The position numbers were made by a program, and so were the translations under genes. From contig JABZIV010000040.1 in assembly GCA_015258095.1 (NCBI GenBank), forward strand, positions 1 through 15,232: 15,232 nucleotides of DNA. Direction: 5' to 3'. The stretch's first letter is position 1; every line of letters begins with the position of its first letter. Source of the stretch: Lachnospiraceae bacterium. Lineage in GTDB: Bacteria; Bacillota; Clostridia; Lachnospirales; Lachnospiraceae. This document shows positions 7,571 through 13,868 of this stretch, one piece after another. The notes under the pieces are model-generated. The model worked only from the letters and a program-made list of their open reading frames with translations. It searched no databases and was not told where the DNA came from.

Positions 7571-9904
7571 CCTTTTTTCCTCCTCTTTCTTTTCTCTCAA
7601 CTTCTCTATCAGCTTCTGTCTGTCTTCTTCCGAAATTCCTTTCCGTTTATCGCTTTCCGCATGACTTATGGAAAAGAGATTCAGACGAAGTGCATTCAAA
7701 CAAACTGTCACGCTGGATAAACTCATCGCCAGTGCGCCAACCATCGGATTCATCTCAAAATTCCAATGAAATACCGCAGAATAGAATCCGGCTGCAAGCG
7801 GAATGCATATAACGTTATAGAAGAAAGCCCAAAACAGGTTCTCGTGAATATTGCGAATCGTAGCACGCGACAGACGAATACTCTTCGGAATATCCAAAAC
7901 ACGAGACTTCATCAATACCAGGTCAGCAGCATCAATCGCGACATCTGTTCCTGCCCCGATGGCAATACCGAGATCCGCCCTAGTAAGAGCAACTGCGTCG
8001 TTGATTCCGTCTCCCACCATAGCTACTTTTCCGAAACTCTGTAATTCCCGAATAACGGCTTCTTTTCCATCTGGAAGAACTTCCGCAATGACGGCATCAA
8101 CTCCCGCCTCCTTCGCAATCGCATCCGCCGTATTTTTTTGGTCCCCGGTCAGCATTACCGTAAAGATTCCCTGCGCTTTTAACTCCCGAATACCTTCCTT
8201 CGCATCCTCTTTCAGGGTATCGGCTACAGCAATGGCGCCCAAGAGCTTTCCTTCTTTCAGAAAAAACAGATTCGTCTTCCCTTCCTTTGAGAGCGGGTGC
8301 ACTTTCTCTAAAAATGCATCCTCTACCGTGAACTCTTTCCGAAGATAGCCCTCTGAGCACGCCAGAAGCTTCTCCCCCTGATAGAGTGCCGACACACCGT
8401 GCCCGGTTAGGGCCTGAAATTCTTCTACCGGATAGGGAACAATCCCCTTCTCTTCTCCATAAGACTGTATTGCCTTTGCAAGCGGATGCTCTGAATTCTT
8501 CTCGATAGAAACGGCAAGACGAAGAAGTTCTTCTCTTTTCTCCTCTTCTACCGGAATTACGTCGGTAAGTACCGGTGTACCGTTGGTAATGGTTCCCGTC
8601 TTATCGAGGGCGATAATTTCGACCTTTCCCGCTTCCTCCAGAGAAGCTGCCGTCTTAAAGAGAATCCCGTTTTTCGCACCGACGCCGTTTCCCACCATGA
8701 TGGCTACCGGGGTGGCAAGTCCCAAAGCACAGGGACAACTGATGACCAGTACGGCAACAGCACGGGAAAGTGCTGCGGAAAATTCCGCTCCGCTTCCCAG
8801 TACAACAACGAAAGTAAGAAGAGCAACTCCCATTACAAAGGGGACAAAAACCCCCGCAATCCGATCTGCAATCCGGGCAATCGGTGCCTTCGTTGCCGCC
8901 GCGTTGGAAACCATTTCGATAATTTGCGACAGGCTGGTGTCCTTTCCGACACGCGTCGCTTTCGCTGTAATATAACCCGAACGATTCAGTGTCGCGGCAG
9001 AAACACTATCTCCTTCTTCCTTGTCTACGGGAATGGACTCTCCGGTAAGCGCTGATTCGTCCACCGCGGTTTTTCCGGAAAGAATTACTCCGTCTACCGG
9101 AATCTGCTCTCCGGGACGCACCACAAAACTGTCCCCTACGGAAACGGTCTCAATCGGGACCGTCTTCTCTTCTCCATTCTGCAAAAGAACGGCTGTTTTC
9201 GGACTCAGATTCATGAGCCCCTTCAATGCATTCGTTGTCTTTCCTTTAGAGATGGACTCCAGCATTTTCCCCAGTGTAATCAGAGTGGGAATCATCGCCG
9301 CCGTTTCAAAATAGAGGTGGTGTCCGATCTGCTTCGCCATCTCCTGATTTCCCTGCCCGAGGTAAAGAATCACCATATATAAGACGCCAAGGGAATACAA
9401 GAACGATGCCGAAGATCCGAGAGCCACCAGTGTATCCATATTGGGGGAAAGCTGAAACAAAGAAGAATAACCGGAGGTGAAAAACTTCTTGTTAATCAAC
9501 ATAACCACGATTGCCAGAAGCATCTCCGTAAGCGCAAGCATTCCCGGATAAGTGAGTACTTTCGGTAATGGGATGGAAAAGAGCATCGGTCCCATAGACA
9601 GCGTCATTAAGACCGCTAAAAAGAGAAGGGAATACAAAAAGCGCTTCTTTAACTTCGGTGTCTCTGTATCTTTCAGTGCTTCCTCTTCCCTGCTTTTTTC
9701 TCCTTCCGCACCCGACACAAAACCGTATCCCGCTTTTTCCACCGCCTCTTTCAATGCCTCTTCGGAAGCCTCTCCTTCCACCGCAAGACTGTTTGTAAGA
9801 AGGGAAACGGAACAGCTCTTCACACCCGGCACTTTCTGTACAGCTTTCTCTACCCTTGCCTGACACGCTGCACAGGACATCCCTGTGACTGTATATTTAT
9901 TCAT
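7358..9904 (-). CDS. copA: Cu+-exporting P1B-type ATPase with N- and C-terminal metal-binding domains
   Basis: This 848-aa pump exports Cu+ from the cytoplasm using ATP. In order: N-terminal HMA domain with GMSCAAC (8-14), membrane helices from about residue 88, TGES (287-290) of the actuator domain, the CPC ion-site motif (390-392), the phosphorylation motif DKTGT (D434), SEHP (471-474) of the nucleotide domain, TGDQ (586-589) and GDGIND (631-636). The Cu+-class signatures are YN (696-697) and MxxSS (M727, S730, S731) in the last two helices. After a Lys/Glu-rich linker (about 757-778) comes a second HMA domain with GMMCGHC (787-793), which looks like a fused CopZ. Most relatives carry only N-terminal HMA domains. 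The ATG at 9904 follows AAGGAAGG by 10 bases. It is the first gene of the CsoR-controlled operon. Confidence 0.97.
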   Translation of the reverse strand: MNKYTVTGMSCAACQARVEKAVQKVPGVKSCSVSLLTNSLAVEGEASEEALKEAVEKAGYGFVSGAEGEKSREEEALKDTETPKLKKRFLYSLLFLAVLMTLSMGPMLFSIPLPKVLTYPGMLALTEMLLAIVVMLINKKFFTSGYSSLFQLSPNMDTLVALGSSASFLYSLGVLYMVILYLGQGNQEMAKQIGHHLYFETAAMIPTLITLGKMLESISKGKTTNALKGLMNLSPKTAVLLQNGEEKTVPIETVSVGDSFVVRPGEQIPVDGVILSGKTAVDESALTGESIPVDKEEGDSVSAATLNRSGYITAKATRVGKDTSLSQIIEMVSNAAATKAPIARIADRIAGVFVPFVMGVALLTFVVVLGSGAEFSAALSRAVAVLVISCPCALGLATPVAIMVGNGVGAKNGILFKTAASLEEAGKVEIIALDKTGTITNGTPVLTDVIPVEEEKREELLRLAVSIEKNSEHPLAKAIQSYGEEKGIVPYPVEEFQALTGHGVSALYQGEKLLACSEGYLRKEFTVEDAFLEKVHPLSKEGKTNLFFLKEGKLLGAIAVADTLKEDAKEGIRELKAQGIFTVMLTGDQKNTADAIAKEAGVDAVIAEVLPDGKEAVIRELQSFGKVAMVGDGINDAVALTRADLGIAIGAGTDVAIDAADLVLMKSRVLDIPKSIRLSRATIRNIHENLFWAFFYNVICIPLAAGFYSAVFHWNFEMNPMVGALAMSLSSVTVCLNALRLNLFSISHAESDKRKGISEEDRQKLIEKLREKKEEEKRMEKKMTIKGMMCGHCEATVKKALEAISGVDHAEVSHESGTAVVYLKSAVSDAELKEAVEKADYEVTGISG
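7579..7584 (-). promoter_or_regulatory. Internal AGGAGG site before CopA Met779
   Basis: A perfect anti-16S AGGAGG lies in the copA linker, 8 bases ahead of an in-frame ATG at 7570. Spacing is optimal for initiation. It is the basis for proposing a nested copZ. Confidence 0.5.
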
Positions 9905-9931
9905 AACGCCATAACCTTCCTTTCGCGAAGC

Positions 9932-9960
9932 ATAATATACCCCAGTGGGGTATGTGTCAA
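9932..9960 (-). promoter_or_regulatory. copA-csoR promoter
   Basis: On the minus strand there is a consensus -35 TTGACA (9960-9955), a 17-bp spacer, and -10 TATTAT (9937-9932, one mismatch from consensus). Transcription would start near 9925, giving a leader of about 20 nt before the copA ATG at 9904. The spacer is filled by the CsoR operator. Confidence 0.9.
9937..9953. promoter_or_regulatory. CsoR operator
   Basis: ATACCCCAGTGGGGTAT is a perfect 7-bp inverted repeat with a 3-bp centre, the TACCC/GGGTA type bound by CsoR. It occupies nearly all of the -35/-10 spacer and touches the -10 box, so bound CsoR would block RNA polymerase. The repressor gene is in the operon it controls. Confidence 0.9.
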
Positions 9961-9991
9961 GCAGAAAGGATAAAATTTTAGAAATAGGAAG

Positions 9992-10918
9992 TTATGGGAG
10001 CTTCTTTCCCGATGCAAGATACAACTGATACCACTCCCGGTGGGTAAGCTCTACCTTTGTCGCATCACAATACTGTCTCAAGTGCTCCGGATGCATCGTT
10101 CCGGCAACAACCTGCATCTTCGCCGGATGACGAAGAATCCAACTTACAGCAATCGCCGTTTTCGAAACGCCATACTTTTCTGCCAAACTGCCGAGGGTCT
10201 GATTCAACTCCGGAAAAGCCGGATGATCTACAAAACAGCCTTCAAACTTACCGAACTGTAAGGGCGACCATGCTTGTATCGTTATCTCTTCCAGACGGCA
10301 ATAATCCAGTAAACCATTGTCCCGGTCAATCGAGCGTTCCGTCGTCATGTCATTCACATAAAGAGTTTGATCAATAAGCTGGGATGCCGGAAGAGAAAGC
10401 TGCAACTGGTTAATCCGAAGGGGCTGCTTCACGTATTTCTTCAGTACTTTAAGTTGCATCATCGGTACATTACTCACGCCAAAAAAGCGAACCTTCCCGC
10501 TACTTTCCAGGTTCTGAAACGCATCCGCCACTTCTTCCGGCTCGTAAATCAAGTCTGGCCTGTGCAGAAGGAGCACATCCAGATACTCCACTTGCAGGCG
10601 TTTCAGGCTCTCCTCCACGCTCTTTATGATATTCTCTTTACTCCAATCAAACTCGCTCCGTTCAAAACAAAGCCCACACTTATCCTGAATCCACAAGTCT
10701 TCTCTCTTTAGAGCGGTCTTCCGTAAAGCCTCACCGAATCGCGCCTCCGCGTCTCCCCTGCCATAACAGGTCGCATGATCAAAGAAATTGATTCCTAAGG
10801 CAACTGCCTCTTCTATCTGCCTCGCCGCCTCTTCCACAGACAATGACGGCATCCGCATACAGCCCAAAATGATACGGGACACATCCTTTGGTCCCTCTTT
10901 GACGGACAAATACTGCAT
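9992..10918 (-). CDS. Aldo/keto reductase (YdhF-like)
   Basis: This 308-aa cytoplasmic NAD(P)H-dependent oxidoreductase has the (alpha/beta)8-barrel AKR fold. The catalytic tetrad is complete: D47 (FFDHATCYG), Y52, K80 (WIQDKCG) and H119 (LLLHRPD). Cofactor-binding elements follow: GVSN, the QLQLSL strand and the C-terminal AGTMHPEHL. The overall pattern resembles E. coli YdhF. The substrate is unknown; relatives reduce aldehydes and ketones, including toxic carbonyls. The ATG at 10918 has GGGAGGA 7 bases upstream; this site overlaps the end of the preceding small gene, whose stop is only 3 bp away, so the two are almost surely co-transcribed and coupled. I see no terminator between its stop and the copA promoter about 30 bp on. 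Confidence 0.93.
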   Translation of the reverse strand: MQYLSVKEGPKDVSRIILGCMRMPSLSVEEAARQIEEAVALGINFFDHATCYGRGDAEARFGEALRKTALKREDLWIQDKCGLCFERSEFDWSKENIIKSVEESLKRLQVEYLDVLLLHRPDLIYEPEEVADAFQNLESSGKVRFFGVSNVPMMQLKVLKKYVKQPLRINQLQLSLPASQLIDQTLYVNDMTTERSIDRDNGLLDYCRLEEITIQAWSPLQFGKFEGCFVDHPAFPELNQTLGSLAEKYGVSKTAIAVSWILRHPAKMQVVAGTMHPEHLRQYCDATKVELTHREWYQLYLASGKKLP

Positions 10919-10921
10919 ACA

Positions 10922-11149
10922 CTATCCTCCCTCTTTTCCTTCCAACATCTCCTCATACCCCTTCAAAGCCGCAAAGGCGAAAAACTGCACTGCCCTGTGC
11001 GATACGCTGCTCCGCTTCCGATACAGCGGAAAGGGATAACTATGCTGTACAATTGTACTATATCTTCCCTCCGATATCCTACTCTCTTTCTCTTCGGAAA
11101 ACGCTTCCCGGCATCGATATGTCTCCCTCTCTTCTTTGCTATACACCAC
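10922..11149 (-). CDS. Small protein coupled to SOS polymerase, GTG start
   Basis: This 75-codon gene begins at GTG (11149), overlaps the polymerase gene by 11 bp and ends 3 bp before the aldo/keto reductase. AGGAGGG (11163-11157) sits 7 bases before the GTG, good evidence of translation. The second half, RYSTIVQHSYPFPLYRKRSS then HRAVQFFAFAALKGYEEM, resembles from memory a small uncharacterised protein often found next to Y-family polymerases in Clostridia, with a core like RAAQFAPFAALTGYE. Those relatives, as I recall, run on past this core, so this copy may be shortened at its C terminus. The N-terminal 30 residues are very charged and unlike the relatives. No function is known to me; it may play a role like YolD/YqjX proteins beside UvrX/YqjW polymerases, but it is not clearly homologous to them. 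Confidence 0.72.
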   Translation of the reverse strand: MVYSKEERETYRCREAFSEEKESRISEGRYSTIVQHSYPFPLYRKRSSVSHRAVQFFAFAALKGYEEMLEGKEGG

Positions 11150-12707
11150 TGCTGTGCCCTCCTATCTGCTTATTTCTCTCCCTGCCTCTGGCTCCTTCTA
11201 CATACTGGTATGCCTTCAATACCGCATTCTTTCCATACTTGTGCATAAGATGAAGAGAAGCCTCTCTGATTCGCTCTTCCTTGTCCTCCGTCTTCTTTCT
11301 TCCGTCCTCCCTCTTCTCTTCCAGATAATGGAAAAGGTCCAGCTGCCCCAGGTTTTTTTCCAAGGGACGCACATCTTCGAAAGACAGCGCAATCTTACGA
11401 ATACTCAGTCTTTTATCCATAATCTCGTCATAGACGGATAAAATGGCGTCCGTAAGTTCCCTCTCCCTGTCAGTACGGCCTGCCAAACGACGATATCCGT
11501 GTACTCCTTTCGGTACGACCTTCCCAAAATAATCTCTGCTCCTCTCCCCCAGATAGGACTCTCCTATACATTCCTCATCAAAGGACAGATACAACTCCAC
11601 AAGCTCTGTTCCCAGTCCTTTCTCCACTAGGGTGAAGGATAGGGAAAGGGCCATCTCCTCTGCAACAATTCTTCCTTTCTTCGCATCGTACGGGCAGGGT
11701 AAAACCTGCCCTTCGGAAAGACTCTTCCGCTTCGCCTGTACGGCATGAATGTCCTGAATCCTACACGGCTCATATCCCCATGCATGGTCAATCAGATACT
11801 CTGCCTGCATTCCAAAAAGCTTGTAAAGTAAAGCCTGATTCTGCTTTCTCCCTTCTCCCGCCAAGGAAGCCATCGCGATATCTCCCATCGTATAGATTCC
11901 GTATTGGGCAAGTTTCTCTTCCGTTCCTCTGCCGATTCTCCAGAAATCCCGGAGCGGACGATGGGTCCAAAGCACCTGCCGATAATCGAGCTCCGTAAGC
12001 TTGGCAAGCCGAAGTCCCCTTCCCTCTACCTTCAACTTCTTCGCCAGAATGTCCATCGCTACTTTTGCAAGGTACAGATTCTCCCCCAGACCGACCGTGG
12101 CAACGATTCCCATCTCCGTATAGACCGTCTTCACAATCTCTCCCGCAAGCTCCTCCGCGCCTTTCTGATACACTTCTTCGTAAGGACGCAAATCGATAAA
12201 TACCTCATCTACGGAATAAACATGGATATCCTCCTTCGATACATAACGCAGATAAATCTCATATATTCTCTTGCTGTACTCCATATACAGCGCCATTCTG
12301 GGCGGTGCCGTAATATAGGATAATGCCAAAAAGGGATACGTCCTTAAATCCGAATCCAGGCAGGAACTCCCAATCAGCCTCCCAAGTTTCGTCTCCTCCT
12401 TTCTACGGTAATTGATCTCTTTCACCTTCTCTATGACTTCAAAAAGCCGCGGTCTTCCGGGTACACCGAGACTCTTCAAAGACGGACTCACCGCAAGGCA
12501 AATCGTCTTCTCCGTGCGCCCTCCATCCGCAACTACGAGATAGGCATCCATCGGATCTAGCCCCCGCTCTACGCACTCACAGGAAGCATAAAACGACTTC
12601 AAATCAATCGCCATAATGCCACAGGATGCTTCCTCTTCCCGTACATGGCACTCCGGACTTTTCTCCCCATCTGTCTCTCTTCTCTCTCCCTCTGTTCTGT
12701 CCTCCAT
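11139..12707 (-). CDS. Y-family DNA polymerase (UmuC/UvrX-like)
   Basis: This 522-aa translesion polymerase copies damaged DNA with low fidelity. The palm has the first carboxylate D35 in AIDLKSFYASCE, the probable steric gate Y40, and the catalytic pair D167-E168 in YSVDEVFIDL. RTEKTICLAVSPSLK (64-78) is typical of the Firmicutes UvrX/YqjW branch. A helix-hairpin-helix-like thumb follows (LRDFWRIGRGTEEKLAQYG), then a little-finger domain and a charged C-terminal tail (about 460-522). The ATG at 12707 has AAAGGAGAGGAG just upstream. This start gives about 30 charged residues before the usual family start near M32, unusual but best supported by the ribosome site. A LexA-like box in the promoter indicates SOS control. 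It is the first gene of a unit with the small GTG-start gene and the aldo/keto reductase. Confidence 0.94.
   Translation of the reverse strand: MEDRTEGERRETDGEKSPECHVREEEASCGIMAIDLKSFYASCECVERGLDPMDAYLVVADGGRTEKTICLAVSPSLKSLGVPGRPRLFEVIEKVKEINYRRKEETKLGRLIGSSCLDSDLRTYPFLALSYITAPPRMALYMEYSKRIYEIYLRYVSKEDIHVYSVDEVFIDLRPYEEVYQKGAEELAGEIVKTVYTEMGIVATVGLGENLYLAKVAMDILAKKLKVEGRGLRLAKLTELDYRQVLWTHRPLRDFWRIGRGTEEKLAQYGIYTMGDIAMASLAGEGRKQNQALLYKLFGMQAEYLIDHAWGYEPCRIQDIHAVQAKRKSLSEGQVLPCPYDAKKGRIVAEEMALSLSFTLVEKGLGTELVELYLSFDEECIGESYLGERSRDYFGKVVPKGVHGYRRLAGRTDRERELTDAILSVYDEIMDKRLSIRKIALSFEDVRPLEKNLGQLDLFHYLEEKREDGRKKTEDKEERIREASLHLMHKYGKNAVLKAYQYVEGARGRERNKQIGGHSSGV
11157..11163 (-). promoter_or_regulatory. 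Ribosome binding site of the small GTG-start gene
   Basis: AGGAGGG lies inside the 3' end of the polymerase gene, 7 bases before GTG at 11149. It fixes the start of the small downstream gene and implies translational coupling. Confidence 0.7.
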
Positions 12708-12730
12708 CTCTCCTCTCCTTTATTTTCTAT

Positions 12731-12759
12731 ATCATATAACAGAACATTTGTTTTGTAAA
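12731..12759 (-). promoter_or_regulatory. Promoter of the SOS polymerase operon
   Basis: On the minus strand TTTACA (12759-12754) and TATGAT (12736-12731) are 17 bp apart. Transcription would start near 12724, leaving a leader of about 17 nt before the ATG at 12707. The spacer contains the LexA-like box. Confidence 0.78.
12742..12753. promoter_or_regulatory. LexA (DinR-type) operator
   Basis: GAACATTTGTTT on the plus strand (AAACAAATGTTC on the minus) fits the Gram-positive SOS box core GAACnnnnGTTY with one arm base off perfect symmetry. It lies entirely inside the promoter spacer of a Y-family polymerase gene, a classic LexA target. Confidence 0.8.
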
Positions 12760-12876
12760 TATTTTTATTCCTATCTCTTTAAGAAAAGAAAACGCGCAGA
12801 AAGAAGGTAAAGGAAGGTGCACAGTACTTTAAATCCATTTTTACACAATACCCTATATCGCCTTCTTGCACATACC

Positions 12877-12922
12877 AAAAAAGATAGAACACAATCTTTA
12901 GAAAAAATCATGTTCTATCTTT
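12877..12922 (-). terminator. Intrinsic terminator of the NlpC/P60-degV unit
   Basis: On the minus strand AAAGATAGAACA pairs perfectly with TGTTCTATCTTT (12 bp, 19-nt loop), and six T residues run through the end of the stem (12882-12877). It lies 54 bp past the degV stop. Between it and the polymerase promoter, 12760-12876 holds no recognised feature. Confidence 0.82.
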
Positions 12923-12976
12923 CCTCTTTATCATACCTGCAAAAAACAAGTAAAGTTCGATTCGGCTAAGCTTCGA

Positions 12977-13849
12977 CTACGCCTTCTCCTTCCCGAAGAA
13001 GAAGGCTGCCACGGTTCCCGGACCGGTGTGACAGGCAATGGACCCGCCGATATCGAAGATTTCTATCCTGCCGCTCGGCTTGAATCGCTCCTGAATCGCT
13101 TCTTCCAGGCGCTTTGCATCCTCTAAGCAAGCAGAGTGACTGAGAAAACAAGGTTCGGAGGGAAGATATCCCGCCTTCTCCATCTTGGACAGAACGTTCT
13201 CGATAGCCTGTTTCTTTCCCCGTGCCTTTTCTATCGGCTTTAGTGTTCCTTCCCCGGTAATCATGAGTACCGGACAGATTTTCAGAATTCCGCCGATAAA
13301 TCCGGCTGCTTTACTGACTCTTCCTCCCTGGATAAAGAATCGGAGATCCGAGGTGAAGAAATAGGCATGAAGACGGGAACGCCATTTCTCCACTTCCTTT
13401 TTCAGTGCATCAATGGAAAGCCCCTCCTGCTTTAAGGCGTAGGCTTTATCGACAAGAAGTCCATAGCCGGAAGAGGCCATAAGGGAGTCTACAATCTCAA
13501 TCTTTCTCTCCGGGAACTCTTCCAGGAGAATATCCCTCGCAATATGGCAGGAATTAAAAGTGCCTGAAACCCCGCTGGACAAGCAGATATGAAAAATATC
13601 CTTCCCTACAGACAAAAACTTCCGAAAACTTTCAACATAGTCTTCCGTATTAATCTGGGTCGTTCTGCTCTTTTCTCCGGAAAGCATGCGAGAGAAGAGC
13701 TTTTCCTGCGGAAGAGAAGCATAAAAATCATCCAAAAATTCCTCTTCTCCCAGATAGTACTTCGCATAGATCAGATTCACACCATGCTCTTCCGCCCAGG
13801 CCTTACTTAAGTCCATTGTAGAACAGCAAGAGAGTACATACGTTTCCAT
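12977..13849 (-). CDS. DegV family fatty-acid-binding protein (FakB-like)
   Basis: This 290-aa cytoplasmic protein has the usual DegV length. DegV/FakB proteins bind a fatty acid and present it to the kinase FakA, which makes acyl-phosphate for phospholipid synthesis; FakA is not in this window. Visible family elements are SRTTQINTEDY (61-71), the ligand-contact loop SSGVSGTFNS (91-100), the IVDS strand (119-122), GGRVSKAAGFIGGILKICPV (175-194) and the C-terminal HTGPGT (274-279). The frame is open upstream to 13990, but ATG at 13849 is the right start: AAAGGA lies 7 bases ahead, the family sequence begins there, and the longer form would overlap the hydrolase gene. It follows that gene by 19 bp and is likely co-transcribed with it. 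The acyl chain it prefers cannot be told. Confidence 0.93.
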   Translation of the reverse strand: METYVLSCCSTMDLSKAWAEEHGVNLIYAKYYLGEEEFLDDFYASLPQEKLFSRMLSGEKSRTTQINTEDYVESFRKFLSVGKDIFHICLSSGVSGTFNSCHIARDILLEEFPERKIEIVDSLMASSGYGLLVDKAYALKQEGLSIDALKKEVEKWRSRLHAYFFTSDLRFFIQGGRVSKAAGFIGGILKICPVLMITGEGTLKPIEKARGKKQAIENVLSKMEKAGYLPSEPCFLSHSACLEDAKRLEEAIQERFKPSGRIEIFDIGGSIACHTGPGTVAAFFFGKEKA

Positions 13850-13868
13850 AACACATCCTTTCTGCGTT

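Noticed and set aside
7851..8348. 165-codon plus-strand open frame opposite copA
   Set aside because: Composition is low-complexity Ser/Ala/Thr as expected from the reverse of a P-type ATPase gene; no family resemblance.
9902..9913. Mini open frame ATGGCGTTATGA overlapping the copA start
   Set aside because: It codes only three residues and the ribosome site is too close to its ATG (2 bases) but suits the copA ATG; probably chance.
12760..12876. Possible promoter or small RNA in the stretch upstream of the SOS promoter
   Set aside because: A loose TTGTGT/TACTGT pair and a GTGCAC palindrome are present, but nothing matches a known class and the LexA-linked promoter explains expression.
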